Assembly: GCA_035552095.1 (NCBI GenBank)
Contig: DASZMA010000015.1
Location: 5,407 to 69,406, forward strand
Direction: 5' to 3'
From: Bog-473 sp035552095
GTDB taxonomy: Bacteria; Actinomycetota; Acidimicrobiia; Acidimicrobiales; RAAP-2
DNA: 64,000 nt
A program made the position numbers and the translations under genes. The notes beneath the pieces were generated by a model. That model made no database searches. It worked only from the letters and a program-made list of their open reading frames with translations, and was not told the DNA's origin. Of this stretch, positions 1 through 8,082 are shown piece after piece; positions within the stretch are counted from its first letter, which is position 1, and each line of letters opens with the position of its first letter.

Positions 1-1024
1 CCTGCAGGTGGCAGGCCACGTGGTAGGTCACCCGCTCAGGCACGCGGCCGTCATCGCGCCCGGGGAACTCAGCGCGCAGGGCGAAGGGGTCCGCGGCATC
101 CTTGTGGCGCTTCATGAGGTACTCGGCCGGGTCGTAGGTGTGGGCGGCCACCAGGTCGGCGTCGGGACCGGCGACATACATCGGGTAGTCCCGCTTGATG
201 ACGTAGGCGCAGGTGGGCTGGGCCACCACCACGTCGCGCCCGGCCCGCACCTCGGCCGCCAGCGCCGTCACGTTGCGCCGGGCCGCCTCGGTGAACTGCT
301 TCAGGTTCCCAGTGTGCAGCCACGGGGCGCCGCAGCACTTGGTCCCCTCGGGCAGCGAGCAGGCCACCCCGTTGTGCTCGTAGACCTGGACCATGGCCTG
401 GCCGACCTCGGGGTCCATGTACTCCACGAAGCAGGTGGGGAACACCGAGACGGCTCCGAGCTCCACCGAGGCGGCGGCCGGACCCCTCCTCTTCTTGAAC
501 CAGGTGGAGAAGCGCTGCCGGGCGTAGGGCGGCAGCAGCCGCTGCGAGGCCAGGCCCACCGTCTTCTCCATGGCTCGCCGCGTAAACGATCCGGGGGTCC
601 CGGTGGCCCAGTTCACCACCGGCGCCGCCACCACCGAGACGCGGCCCAGCGCGTCGGTGCGGCCCAGGAACTGGTCGGTCAGGCGCGCCTTGACCCCCAC
701 GCCCTGCTCATGGCGCACGGCGTGGACCCGGCTCATGAGGCGCGGGAAGTCGAGCTCCCACTCGTGCGGGGGCACGTAGGGGCACTTCACGTAGCAGAGC
801 TTGCACTGGTAGCACTCGTCGACCACCTGGTCGTGTTCGGCTGCGGTCAGCGCCCCGACGTCCCCGTCCTTGGCGTCAATGAAGTCGAACAAGGTCGGGA
901 ACGACGGGCACAGGTTGAAGCAGAGGCGGCAGCCGTGGCACAGATCGAAGACGCGGTCCAGCTCCTGGCGCAGGGCGCCCGGGTCGAAGTACTGCGGATC
1001 AGTGGGATCGTAGGTGGCGGTCAC
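1..1024 (-). CDS. Iron-sulfur protein with two [4Fe-4S] motifs and a CCG domain (GlpC/HdrD-like), 3' end cut by window edge
   Basis: The GTG start lies 12 bases after the rubrerythrin stop, behind an AGGCGGG-like ribosome site, and the frame stays open to the window edge, so the C-terminus is missing. The N-terminal 70 residues carry two ferredoxin-type clusters, CHGCRLCFNLCP and CYQCKLCYVKCP. About residue 200 begins a cysteine-rich CCG domain (CF...KCCGAPW), and the sequence ends inside its second half (ACHLQ). Proteins of this build transfer electrons, as in anaerobic glycerol-3-phosphate dehydrogenase subunit C and heterodisulfide reductase subunit D. Placement directly after a Fur-family gene and rubrerythrin suggests that it feeds electrons to peroxide reduction. 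That role is inferred from context; the electron-transfer class is firm. Confidence 0.88.
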   Translation of the reverse strand, partial: MTATYDPTDPQYFDPGALRQELDRVFDLCHGCRLCFNLCPSFPTLFDFIDAKDGDVGALTAAEHDQVVDECYQCKLCYVKCPYVPPHEWELDFPRLMSRVHAVRHEQGVGVKARLTDQFLGRTDALGRVSVVAAPVVNWATGTPGSFTRRAMEKTVGLASQRLLPPYARQRFSTWFKKRRGPAAASVELGAVSVFPTCFVEYMDPEVGQAMVQVYEHNGVACSLPEGTKCCGAPWLHTGNLKQFTEAARRNVTALAAEVRAGRDVVVAQPTCAYVIKRDYPMYVAGPDADLVAAHTYDPAEYLMKRHKDAADPFALRAEFPGRDDGRVPERVTYHVACHLQ

Positions 1025-1036
1025 CGGCCCGCCTGA

Positions 1037-1456
<420 letters not shown>

Positions 1457-1487
1457 GGCTGTTCGTACCCTTTCTCTGTTGCGCTGG

Positions 1488-1916
1488 TTACGGCTGATTG
1501 ATTCGACACTCGTCACACATCCCGCGGAAGACCACCTCGGCGCTCAGCACCTCGAAGCCCTGGGCCGCCCCCGAGGGGACGGCCAACCCGGGGAAGTCGG
1601 CCTCCACGTCCCGGACCTTCCCGCACTGCCGGCAGACCAGATGGTGGTGGGTGGCCTCGACGTTGGGGTCGAAGCGGGCGGCGCCCGTGCCCAGGTCGAG
1701 CGAGGTGATCTCGCCCAGCTCGGTCAGGTCGTTGAGGGTCTGGTAGACGGTCTTGAGGGAGACGTTGGGCATCTCCCGGCGCACCTTCTCGTACACCCGC
1801 TCGGCCGAGGGGTGGGTGACGTCGCCCTCCAGGGCCCGGAAGATGCACTGGCGCTGCGCCGTGATTTTGCGCCCGTGGGCCCGGAAGAGATCGGTCAACG
1901 CGTCGGGGGACTGCAT
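1488..1916 (-). CDS. Fur-family metalloregulator, PerR-like
   Basis: The 142 residues comprise an N-terminal winged helix (about 10-80, SLKTVYQTLNDL recognition region) and a C-terminal metal and dimer domain. Structural zinc would be held by two CxxC pairs, CRQC and CDEC, and the regulatory site includes the HHH run before the first pair. An Asp in the RFDPN segment matches the PerR pattern more than Fur, and the downstream rubrerythrin is a typical peroxide-stress target. A Fur-like palindrome lies 33 bases upstream of the start, which suggests autoregulation. It is therefore probably a peroxide sensor, although a Zur or iron-Fur role cannot be excluded from sequence alone. Confidence 0.88.
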   Translation of the reverse strand: MQSPDALTDLFRAHGRKITAQRQCIFRALEGDVTHPSAERVYEKVRREMPNVSLKTVYQTLNDLTELGEITSLDLGTGAARFDPNVEATHHHLVCRQCGKVRDVEADFPGLAVPSGAAQGFEVLSAEVVFRGMCDECRINQP

Positions 1917-1948
1917 GGCAACGCCACCCTACCGGCCCCGGCAGATTC

Positions 1949-1963
1949 TGACAACCATTGTCA
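1949..1963. promoter_or_regulatory. Fur/PerR-type operator
   Basis: TGACAACCATTGTCA has perfect 6-base arms around CCA and fits the 7-1-7 layout of Fur-family boxes with one mismatch. It sits in the short AT-richer gap upstream of the Fur-family gene, so autoregulation of the regulator-rubrerythrin-Fe-S operon is the natural reading. Confidence 0.6.
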
Positions 1964-2013
1964 AAATCGCCATGACGCGCGTCGGGCGCGAACTAGAAAA
2001 TCTACATTTCGTC

Positions 2014-2019
2014 TACAAT
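2014..2019 (+). promoter_or_regulatory. -10 element of a probable leaderless mazEF promoter
   Basis: TACAAT fits the TANNNT pattern and ends 6 bases before the antitoxin ATG, so transcription would begin at or next to the start codon. No ribosome site precedes that ATG. The nearby direct repeat TCTACA (about 2001-2006 and 2012-2017) could be the antitoxin's own binding site. Confidence 0.5.
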
Positions 2020-2025
2020 AGGGCA

Positions 2026-2256
2026 ATGGCCTCCACTGACACCACCACCGTCCGGGTTCGACGTCCAGACTCCGAGCGGCTGTCGGCGCTCGCCAAGAGT
2101 CGACACACCACGGTCGTGGAAGTGGTGCACACCGCGCTCGACGCGTTGGAGCGCCAGGAGTTCATGCGAGGGCTCAATGAGGACTACCGGCTCATGGGTC
2201 CCAAGGACAGGGAGGCTCTCCTGGCTGAGCATATTGAATGGGATCCATTAACTTGA
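2026..2256 (+). CDS. MazE-like antitoxin, ribbon-helix-helix type
   Basis: This 76-residue protein begins with a ribbon-helix-helix pattern (VRVRRPDSERLSALAKSRHT, then a helix through EVVHTALDAL), the DNA-binding fold used by many antitoxins. Its acidic C-terminal tail (about residues 45-76) would wrap the toxin. The 3' end overlaps the mazF-like gene by 19 bases, typical of translationally coupled toxin-antitoxin pairs. Base composition is lower in GC than the flanking genes, consistent with a mobile pair. The antitoxin probably represses its own leaderless promoter. Confidence 0.85.
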   Translation: MASTDTTTVRVRRPDSERLSALAKSRHTTVVEVVHTALDALERQEFMRGLNEDYRLMGPKDREALLAEHIEWDPLT

Positions 2257-2588
2257 TCTGGCGGGCCGAGATTTATGAGGTGGACCTCGGAGCGCCGGTC
2301 GGGCACGAGCCGGCCGATGTTCGCCCGGGACTGATTGTCTCAGCGGACCTCATCAACAATGGTTCTGGTGCATTGGTCGGTGTGGTCCCGATCACGTCAC
2401 GGGACTATGGACTGCGCAGTCATGTCGAGCTTCAATCTGACCCGACCGGACTGGATCACGATTCGTACGCTCGGTGCGACCAACTTCGGTTGCTCTCAAG
2501 CCGCCGTCTGCGCGGCCTCCTCGGCCAAGCTTCGGCTGAATCGATGGATTCGATTGATCGGGCTCTGCGTTTCATGCTCGATCCGTGA
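2238..2588 (+). CDS. mazF: MazF/PemK-family endoribonuclease toxin
   Basis: The 116 residues match the MazF fold from end to end: the N-terminal strand RAEIYEVDLG, the GHEPADVRPGLIVSAD loop and strand with the conserved RP, VVPITS, and the C-terminal LLGQASAESMDSIDRALR helix. MazF toxins cut single-stranded RNA at short motifs and slow growth when the labile antitoxin is lost. The start overlaps the antitoxin gene by 19 bases in another frame. No truncation or lost core motif is visible, so the toxin appears intact. Cleavage specificity cannot be predicted. Confidence 0.93.
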   Translation: MGSINLIWRAEIYEVDLGAPVGHEPADVRPGLIVSADLINNGSGALVGVVPITSRDYGLRSHVELQSDPTGLDHDSYARCDQLRLLSSRRLRGLLGQASAESMDSIDRALRFMLDP

Positions 2589-2619
2589 GGCGTGCCGGCC
2601 GCCGAAACTCCCGGCAGCC

Positions 2620-3108
2620 TCAGCGAAGTGGACTGCCGAAGCGGATCACATTGCCGTCGGGGTCGGTGACAGAGCCTTCTCGCTTGCCGTAGTCCTCGTC
2701 GCGAGGCCCATCGACGTCGATGGCCGCCGCGCGCCACTCCTCGGCCACCCGGTCGGCGTCCTGGCAATGGAGGTACAGGGCACCGTGGCCCGGAAGGTCG
2801 TCGCCCACCGCTTGGGCCAGGTGGATGGTGAGGTCCCGATCCCGGTGCGCGAAGGCGTAGGTGTCGTCGTGCCAGGACACCTCGAAGCCGGCCCGCTCAA
2901 ACCAGGCGACTGAGCGTGGCACGTCGGCCACCTTGAAGATGGGCTCGAATCCCCTGACCAGCCATGAGTCGCTCATGAGCTCCAGTTGCCCGTCTCGCTG
3001 CCCGTTCAGCCCACCCAGGCAGTCGTGGCAGATCGGCTGGTCGGGATGCGACCGCAGCCGGACCCACCAATCGACCGACGTCGAGCAGCACGTGCAGATC
3101 TCGGCCAT
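2620..3108 (-). CDS. VOC (glyoxalase/bleomycin-resistance) protein with N-terminal zinc-ribbon-like segment
   Basis: The 162 residues split in two. Residues 1-45 carry paired cysteines (CTCC and CHDC) that look like a small zinc ribbon. Residues 50-162 form one vicinal-oxygen-chelate unit (EPIFKVADVPRSVAWFERAG, ending SVTDPDGNVIRFG). VOC proteins of this length dimerise and either bind and neutralise small molecules or carry out metal-dependent lyase or dioxygenase chemistry. The substrate is unknown. An in-frame extension upstream would run through the promoter area and the adenylate cyclase end, so the ATG before AEICTCC was chosen. The gene is followed tail-to-tail by mazF. Confidence 0.82.
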   Translation of the reverse strand: MAEICTCCSTSVDWWVRLRSHPDQPICHDCLGGLNGQRDGQLELMSDSWLVRGFEPIFKVADVPRSVAWFERAGFEVSWHDDTYAFAHRDRDLTIHLAQAVGDDLPGHGALYLHCQDADRVAEEWRAAAIDVDGPRDEDYGKREGSVTDPDGNVIRFGSPLR

Positions 3109-3137
3109 GGCCGGCCATGGTAGGTGGCCGCCTTGGG

Positions 3138-4298
3138 TCAGCCGTGTGGCGCCGGAGTCAGCGCGACGGCGAAGGCCGGGACCAGATGCTCGACCCCCCG
3201 CAACAGCTGCGGCTCGAGTTCGCGCACGCTCCATCGGTCGGCCGGTAGGGCGGCTGCGACCTCCGCCGTCACCACCACCTCGTTGGGCGCCGCCGCCTTG
3301 ACCAACCGTGAGACCAAGTTGACCAACGGGCCGAAGTAATCGCCCTCGCGGGCGGTCACCCGCCCGTAGCCCACCGCCCCCCGAGCTGGCGGGAGCAGGG
3401 GATCCGCCGCCACGGCTTGGCACACCTCGATCCCGATCCGGCAGGCCGTCTCACCCGAGGGCGCGGCAAAGAACACCTCGTCGCCGATCATCTTGACCAC
3501 GCGCCCCCCGGCCAACACGGCACTGGACCAGGCGGCCGACTCGAACCGGGACAGGGCCAGACTCTGGTCGCGCAGGCTCAGCCCCTCGGCCCACGGCGTG
3601 GAGCCGACCAGGTCGACGAAGCCCAGGGCCACCACTTCACCGCCGGCGTCCCCGTCAGGGTCACCCTCACCCTCCGGTGGACCCTCAGGCGAGGAGGCCG
3701 ACCAGCCCCGGGCCTCCACGGCCCGGCGGGTGGCCCGGTTGAACTGGGCCAGCAGGAGGCGGGACAGCGCCTCAGGAACGGTGGTGAAGGCCAAGGTCGC
3801 CCGCTCCGCCACCATGGCCCGCTCCAATTCATCGGCTCCCTCCCGCAGGGTGCCCGGACCGAGCTCCGAATAGAAGAGGGCGACGGCGGCTTCGGCGATG
3901 TTGGTGGCCGCCGCCCCCAGCACCCGGGTGAAGGCGAGAATGGCCTCCTCGCCCAGGAGGACCGCCCCCTGTTCGAACGCGGCCAGGATCGACTCGAGGT
4001 CCTCGGGCAGCCTGCCGTCGGGCGCCAACGGCAGGCCCGCCGCCAGCAGCACCCGCTGCACCCGCTCGACCGGAACCCCGCCGAGCGCGGCCACCTCCTC
4101 GACCGAGAGGGACGCCGCCGTCGGCCCGACCACCAGGTCGCCCGCCACGGCGGGGAGGCTGCCCAGTCGGTGGGCCTCCACCATCTGCTCGATGGTGGCG
4201 CCGCGATCGGTCAGGTATTCGAGCAGGGCCCGGCGCTCGTCCGCCTCCGGAGCATCGGGGCAGTAGAGGCCGGCCTCCTCCCAGGCGTCGGTCTGCAC
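3138..4298 (-). CDS. Class III adenylate cyclase with N-terminal regulatory domain (Rv1264-like)
   Basis: The 386-residue soluble protein makes cyclic AMP from ATP. Residues 1-200 are helical and resemble the autoinhibitory, pH-responsive regulatory domain of mycobacterial Rv1264. Residues 222-380 are the cyclase domain: metal-binding Asp229 in GFVDLVGST, Lys269 and Asp273 in VVKMIGDE, Asp320 in GDYFG, and the transition-state pair Asn327 and Arg331 in NLVSR. All catalytic positions of a homodimeric cyclase are present, so it should be active. A Gly/Glu/Pro-rich linker (about 200-220) joins the domains. It appears monocistronic. The activating signal, pH in Rv1264, is an extrapolation. Confidence 0.9.
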   Translation of the reverse strand: MQTDAWEEAGLYCPDAPEADERRALLEYLTDRGATIEQMVEAHRLGSLPAVAGDLVVGPTAASLSVEEVAALGGVPVERVQRVLLAAGLPLAPDGRLPEDLESILAAFEQGAVLLGEEAILAFTRVLGAAATNIAEAAVALFYSELGPGTLREGADELERAMVAERATLAFTTVPEALSRLLLAQFNRATRRAVEARGWSASSPEGPPEGEGDPDGDAGGEVVALGFVDLVGSTPWAEGLSLRDQSLALSRFESAAWSSAVLAGGRVVKMIGDEVFFAAPSGETACRIGIEVCQAVAADPLLPPARGAVGYGRVTAREGDYFGPLVNLVSRLVKAAAPNEVVVTAEVAAALPADRWSVRELEPQLLRGVEHLVPAFAVALTPAPHG

Positions 4299-4392
4299 CG
4301 TCGCATCGTTCCACGCCGGCGGCTCGTCTGCCTGGGACTATGCCCCGATCCACGCCGGCGGCGAGCCAGCCGTCCAACAGGGGACCACTACG

Positions 4393-4980
4393 GTGAAGCG
4401 GGTCATGGACCCGCTCATCGCGCTGGCCGTCTTCCCGGTCATCTTCCTGGGCGAGCTACCCGACAAGACCATGTTCGCCAGCCTGGTCATGGCCACGAGG
4501 GGCAGCCCCCTTCAGGTGTGGCTGGGGGCGGCCGGCGCCTTCCTGGTCCATGTGGTGATCGCCACGACCATCGGGGTGGCCATCTTCGCCATCCTGCCGC
4601 ATCGCGCCGTGGACGGGCTGGTGGCGGCCATGTTCCTCGTCGGCGCCTTCTTCGCCTGGCGGGAGGGCGCCAAGGACGAGGAGGAGCTGGCCGAGAAGGA
4701 GAGCTCGACGCACGGCGTGGTGCTGACGTCGTTCCTGGTCATCTTCCTGGCCGAATGGGGCGACCTGACCCAGATCCTTACCGTCAACCTGGCCGCCCGG
4801 TACCACTCCGCCCTATCGGTCGGGGTCGGTGCCACCCTGGCCCTGTGGGCGGTGGCGGGGATCGCCGTCATCGGCGGCCAGACCCTCATGCGGTTCGTGA
4901 ACGTCTCGACCATCCGCAAGGTCACGGCGGTCGTGCTCATCGCCCTGGCCGGCTACACCACCTACCTGGCCGTGCGCTGA
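4393..4980 (+). CDS. GDT1/TMEM165 (UPF0016) family cation transporter
   Basis: This 195-residue membrane protein has six predicted hydrophobic segments in two homologous halves. Each half carries a variant of the family's E-x-G-D-(K/R)-(T/S) motif: ELPDKT near residue 21, where Pro replaces Gly, and EWGDLT near residue 118. Relatives move Mn2+ or Ca2+ across membranes in exchange for protons, and bacterial members (MneA-like) export manganese. The annotated start is a GTG; ATG four codons later is an alternative. The gene stands alone, just upstream of the arsenic module and pointing towards the end of arsR. Confidence 0.88.
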   Translation: MKRVMDPLIALAVFPVIFLGELPDKTMFASLVMATRGSPLQVWLGAAGAFLVHVVIATTIGVAIFAILPHRAVDGLVAAMFLVGAFFAWREGAKDEEELAEKESSTHGVVLTSFLVIFLAEWGDLTQILTVNLAARYHSALSVGVGATLALWAVAGIAVIGGQTLMRFVNVSTIRKVTAVVLIALAGYTTYLAVR

Positions 4981-4998
4981 CCAGAAGTCGGCCGGGAA

Positions 4999-5355
4999 TC
5001 AGGTGTCGATGGCGGCCCGGAGCCCGGCCAGACGAACCCGGTCCAACGTGTAGTACACCCACTTGCTGCGCCGCTCGCCGTGCACCAGACCGGCGTCGGC
5101 TAGGACTTTGAGGTGATGCGACACCGTCGGCTGGCTCTTGCCCAGCGGTTCGACGAACTCGCAGACACAGACCTCGCCGTCGGTCGCCGCCGCCAGCATG
5201 CTCAGCACCTGCAGGCGCACCGGGTCGGCCAGGGCGGTGAAGCCGAGGGCCAGCTGCGCCGCATCGGCCGCGCTCAGCGGTGAGGCCAGCACCGAGGGAC
5301 AGCAGGTCGATTGGTCCGCCGGCGTGGCCTCCAGCGTGGCGCTCCGCTTCGACAT
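4999..5355 (-). CDS. arsR: ArsR arsenic-responsive repressor
   Basis: The 118-residue winged-helix repressor starts at an ATG with a clear GGAGG ribosome site. Candidate arsenite ligands are the N-terminal vicinal pair Cys18-Cys19 and the Cys63-x-Cys65 motif in EVCVCEF. An N-terminal Cys pair combined with a downstream cysteine recalls the Corynebacterium-type ArsR site. The recognition helix is SQPTVSHHLKVL. It is divergently transcribed from arsI-aqp-arsC, so it should repress both directions until trivalent arsenic binds. The function is well supported by motif and neighbours; the exact ligand set is inferred. Confidence 0.93.
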   Translation of the reverse strand: MSKRSATLEATPADQSTCCPSVLASPLSAADAAQLALGFTALADPVRLQVLSMLAAATDGEVCVCEFVEPLGKSQPTVSHHLKVLADAGLVHGERRSKWVYYTLDRVRLAGLRAAIDT

Positions 5356-5368
5356 GGCGATCCTCCCA

Positions 5369-5397
5369 TTGACAATGGTGAATGTATCGAGCATTCT
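5369..5397 (+). promoter_or_regulatory. Promoter and ArsR operator for arsI-aqp-arsC
   Basis: A perfect -35 TTGACA (5369-5374) is followed 17 bases later by CATTCT (5392-5397). The inverted repeat GAATG-N7-CATTC (5380-5396) overlaps the spacer and -10, where a bound ArsR would block polymerase. A strong AGGAGG ribosome site follows at 5425-5430. Confidence 0.55.
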
Positions 5398-5437
5398 CTA
5401 TGCATCGACGTTCGTCAATACTACAGGAGGCTCTCCC

Positions 5438-5902
5438 GTGTCCCGTGTGCAACTCGCCCTCAACGTCTCCGATCTCGATGCGGCGGTGGCGTTCTACACG
5501 AAGCTCTTCGCCACTGAGCCGGCCAAGCGCCAGCCCGGCTACGCCAACTTCGCCGTCACCGACCCGCCGCTCAAGCTGGTGTTGATTGAGAACGCCGAGG
5601 CCCGGGGCAGCGGGGTGACGGGCGCGCTCAACCACCTGGGCGTCGAGGTGGCGACACCCGAGGCGGTGCAAGCGGCCATCGGCCGGCTCTCTCACGACGG
5701 GCTGGACCTCGAGGTCCAGGAGTCGACCACCTGCTGCTTCGCCGTGCAGGACAAGGTCTGGGCCCACGACCCCGACGGCGCACCGTGGGAGTACTACACC
5801 GTGCTGGCCGATGCCTCCGATCAGCCCGACCTGGGCTGCGGGACCCAAGGGTGCGCAACCGGTGCCGCCGGTGCCGGTGCCGCCGCAGCTGCCTGCTGCT
5901 GA
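5438..5902 (+). CDS. arsI: ArsI-type organoarsenical lyase / CadI-family glyoxalase-fold protein
   Basis: The 154-residue VOC-fold protein starts at GTG with an AGGAGG site 7 bases upstream. ArsI breaks the C-As bond of trivalent methylarsenic or aromatic arsenicals using Fe(II) and oxygen. The diagnostic vicinal thiols are present as Cys99-Cys100 in STTCCF, with metal ligands likely His66 (LNHLG) and Glu118 (WEYY). The C-terminal tail adds more cysteines (CGTQGC and a terminal CC) that may pre-bind the metalloid. It is the first gene after the ars promoter and lies 25 bases from the channel gene. The close homologue CadI is cadmium-induced, so a pure metal-binding role is the alternative. 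Confidence 0.88.
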   Translation: MSRVQLALNVSDLDAAVAFYTKLFATEPAKRQPGYANFAVTDPPLKLVLIENAEARGSGVTGALNHLGVEVATPEAVQAAIGRLSHDGLDLEVQESTTCCFAVQDKVWAHDPDGAPWEYYTVLADASDQPDLGCGTQGCATGAAGAGAAAAACC

Positions 5903-5927
5903 GTCGTCGGTCAAGGGCGAACCGTCG

Positions 5928-6695
5928 ATGACGGTGAACAACGTGGTCCTGTGGCGACGCCTGGCGGCGGAGTGCATCGGGTCGGCCTTCCTGGCCATGG
6001 TGGTCATCGGGTCGGGCCTGGCCGCCCAAGCCCTGTCGCCGGGTGCCGTCGGCCTGGAACTCCTGGAGAACGCGGCGGCGACCGCCGCCGGGCTCTACGC
6101 CCTCATCTTGATGGTGGGGCCCGTCTCGGGGGCCCACTTCAACCCGGTGGTGTCCTTCGTCGACGCGGCCTTCGGCGGCCTGTCCTGGCGGGACGCCGCG
6201 GCCTACCTGCCGGCCCAGGTGGGCGGGTGTGTCGGCGGGGCGGTGGTGGCCAACCTCATGTTCTCCCGGGCGGCCGTCAGCCTCTCCACCCATCATCGGG
6301 CCTCCGCGGCCCATTTCCTGTCCGAAGTGGTGGCCACCCTCGGGCTCATCGTGGTCATTTTCGCCCTGGCCCGCAGCGGCCGGAGCCACCGCGCACCAGC
6401 CGCCGTCGGGGCCTACATCGGCGCGGCCTACTTCTTCACCAGCTCGACCAGTTTCGCCAACCCGGCCATCACGCTCGGCCGCATGTTCTCGAACTCGTTT
6501 GCCGGCATCGCGCCGGCTTCGGCTCCGGGCTTCATCGCCGCCCAGATCCTGGGCGGCCTCGGCGCGTTCGCCGTGATCAAGACCCTCTACCCGGGAGTGA
6601 CCAGGGGCGACGCGGCGAACGTGATCGTGCCCCACGCCCAGACGGCCCCGACGGCCCCGACGGCCCCGACCACGACGACTCAGGGCTCGGCGTGA
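5928..6695 (+). CDS. MIP-family aquaglyceroporin, likely arsenite channel (AqpS-like)
   Basis: The 255-residue channel has six membrane segments and two half-helix loops, with NPV at residues 72-74 and NPA at 178-180. The second loop reads SFANPAITLGR, as in MIP channels from ars operons, where the selectivity filter differs from water-specific aquaporins. In Sinorhizobium-type operons an aquaglyceroporin lets arsenite made by ArsC run out down its gradient, replacing an ArsB or Acr3 pump. No pump gene is present here, so this is the probable exit route. The C-terminus ends in a TAP-repeat tail encoded by a 9-base tandem repeat. The stop overlaps the arsC start. Confidence 0.88.
   Translation: MTVNNVVLWRRLAAECIGSAFLAMVVIGSGLAAQALSPGAVGLELLENAAATAAGLYALILMVGPVSGAHFNPVVSFVDAAFGGLSWRDAAAYLPAQVGGCVGGAVVANLMFSRAAVSLSTHHRASAAHFLSEVVATLGLIVVIFALARSGRSHRAPAAVGAYIGAAYFFTSSTSFANPAITLGRMFSNSFAGIAPASAPGFIAAQILGGLGAFAVIKTLYPGVTRGDAANVIVPHAQTAPTAPTAPTTTTQGSA
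6642..6668 (+). repeat. Tandem repeat, ACGGCCCCG x 3
   Basis: Three perfect 9-base copies encode Thr-Ala-Pro triplets in the cytoplasmic tail of the aquaglyceroporin. Such a repeat could change copy number by slippage without breaking the frame. Confidence 0.8.
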
Positions 6696-7096
6696 GCGAC
6701 GTGCCGGTCGTCCTGTTCCTGTGCACGCACAACGCCGGGCGCAGCCTGGCCGCCCGGGTGCTGCTGGCCCACTACGCCGAGGGCCGGATCGATGTCCGCT
6801 CCGCCGGGACCGAGCCGGCCGATGAGCTCAACCTCTCCGTGGTGGCGCTCCTGCGGGAGCGGGGGCTGGACCCGGGCCAGGAGTTCCCCAAGCCGCTCAG
6901 CGACGAAGCAGCCCGGGCGGCTGACCTCATCATCACCATGGGCTGCGGCGATACCTGCCCGGCGTACCCGGGCCAGCGCTACCTGGACTGGGAGCTGGAC
7001 GACCCCGCCGGGAAGTCAATCGAAGAAGTACGGCCCATCATCGATGAGATTGACCGCCGAACGCAGTCACTCTTGGTGGAGCTTCTGAGCTCCTGA
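6692..7096 (+). CDS. arsC: Arsenate reductase, thioredoxin-coupled LMW-phosphatase type
   Basis: The 134-residue enzyme reduces arsenate to arsenite. The anion loop is Cys11-THNAGRS (C-x5-R-S), and the relay cysteines are Cys85 and Cys89 in GCGDTCP, matching the Cys10/82/89 triad of Staphylococcus aureus ArsC. The YLDWELDDP segment carries the general acid region. Those three cysteines distinguish it from ordinary low-molecular-weight tyrosine phosphatases. It starts at a GTG overlapping the channel's TGA (GTGA), so the two are translationally coupled: ArsC makes arsenite and the channel releases it. Confidence 0.93.
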   Translation: MSDVPVVLFLCTHNAGRSLAARVLLAHYAEGRIDVRSAGTEPADELNLSVVALLRERGLDPGQEFPKPLSDEAARAADLIITMGCGDTCPAYPGQRYLDWELDDPAGKSIEEVRPIIDEIDRRTQSLLVELLSS

Positions 7097-7134
7097 CTGG
7101 CACACTAGAACCGACAATCAGGAGGCACCGCACC

Positions 7135-8079
7135 ATGAGCAAGGGGTACGAAGCAGCGGACCGGGCCGAGACCTTCGTGGCCCATTCGACCGCGGAGCAC
7201 CTGGTCGACCTGGGCGAGGTCCGGATGAACTACGCCACCGTCGGCGACCCCAGCCTGCCGGCGCTCCTCCTCATCCCCGGCCAGACCGAGTCGTGGTGGG
7301 GCTACGAGTTGGCGCTGCGGCTCCTCAAGGACCATTTTCAGGCGTACGCCATTGACCTGCGGGGCCAGGGTCGCACGTCGTGGACCCCGGGCCGCTACAC
7401 CTTCGACAACATGGGCAACGACCTGGTCCGGTTCATCGACCAGGTCATCGGCCGACCGACGGTGGTCAGCGGGCTGTCCTCGGGCGGCGTCCTCTCGGCC
7501 TGGCTGTCGGCCTACGCCAAGCCGGGCCAGGTGCGGGGCGCCCACTACGAGGACCCACCGCTCTTCCACTGCGAGGCGCACCCCTCGGTGGGCCAGGGCA
7601 TCGACCGCGGCATCGGGCGCATGTTCGCCGTCTCGTCGAAGTATCTCGGCAACCAGTGGACCGTCGGCGATTGGGAAGGGATGGCGGCGGGCTTCGCCAG
7701 CGAAGTGTCCCCCTGGATGGCCCCCTTCGCCGCCATGTTCGCCGGCGGCCTCCCGCAGAACCTGAAGGAGTACGACCCCGAGTGGGCCACCGCCTGCTGG
7801 GAAGGCACCATCAGCACCAGCTGCAACCACGACTCGATGCTGCGCCAGGTCAACGTGCCGGTGTTCTTCACCCACCACTTCCGGGGGACCGACCCCGAAT
7901 CCGGCGATGAGATGGGCGCCGCCTCCGAGGAACAGGGGGCGCGGGTCATTGAGTTGGTCACGGCCACGGGCCAGCCCTTCGTCTACCGGTCCTTCCCCGA
8001 GATGGGCCACTCCATGCACGGCCAGGACCCCGCCCTCTTCACCCAGGTCCTGACCGAGTGGGCCCAGACGTTGCCGTAG
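7135..8079 (+). CDS. Alpha/beta-hydrolase
   Basis: The 314-residue protein has an alpha/beta-hydrolase core: oxyanion region LLIPGQTESWW, nucleophile Ser115 in GLSSGG, and a C-terminal His in MGHSMHG. A strong AGGAGG site precedes the ATG. It starts 38 bases after arsC and may be read through from it, but no arsenic-related hydrolase role is known. The likely substrate is a small ester, lactone or epoxide-like molecule; specificity cannot be told. Confidence 0.85.
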   Translation: MSKGYEAADRAETFVAHSTAEHLVDLGEVRMNYATVGDPSLPALLLIPGQTESWWGYELALRLLKDHFQAYAIDLRGQGRTSWTPGRYTFDNMGNDLVRFIDQVIGRPTVVSGLSSGGVLSAWLSAYAKPGQVRGAHYEDPPLFHCEAHPSVGQGIDRGIGRMFAVSSKYLGNQWTVGDWEGMAAGFASEVSPWMAPFAAMFAGGLPQNLKEYDPEWATACWEGTISTSCNHDSMLRQVNVPVFFTHHFRGTDPESGDEMGAASEEQGARVIELVTATGQPFVYRSFPEMGHSMHGQDPALFTQVLTEWAQTLP

Positions 8080-8082
8080 CCC

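Noticed and set aside
8..1036. 342-residue open frame on the plus strand
   Set aside because: It is the antisense shadow of the Fe-S protein gene, which shows intact cysteine-cluster motifs on the minus strand; the plus frame has no recognisable domain.
2930..2970. tRNA-like TPsiC string (GGGCTCGAATCCCC)
   Set aside because: It lies within the VOC coding sequence, and no acceptor or anticodon stem can be built around it.
3417..5111. 564-residue plus-strand frame
   Set aside because: It runs opposite to the adenylate cyclase and out of frame across the GDT1 gene; composition is Arg/Gly/Pro-rich as expected for an antisense GC shadow.
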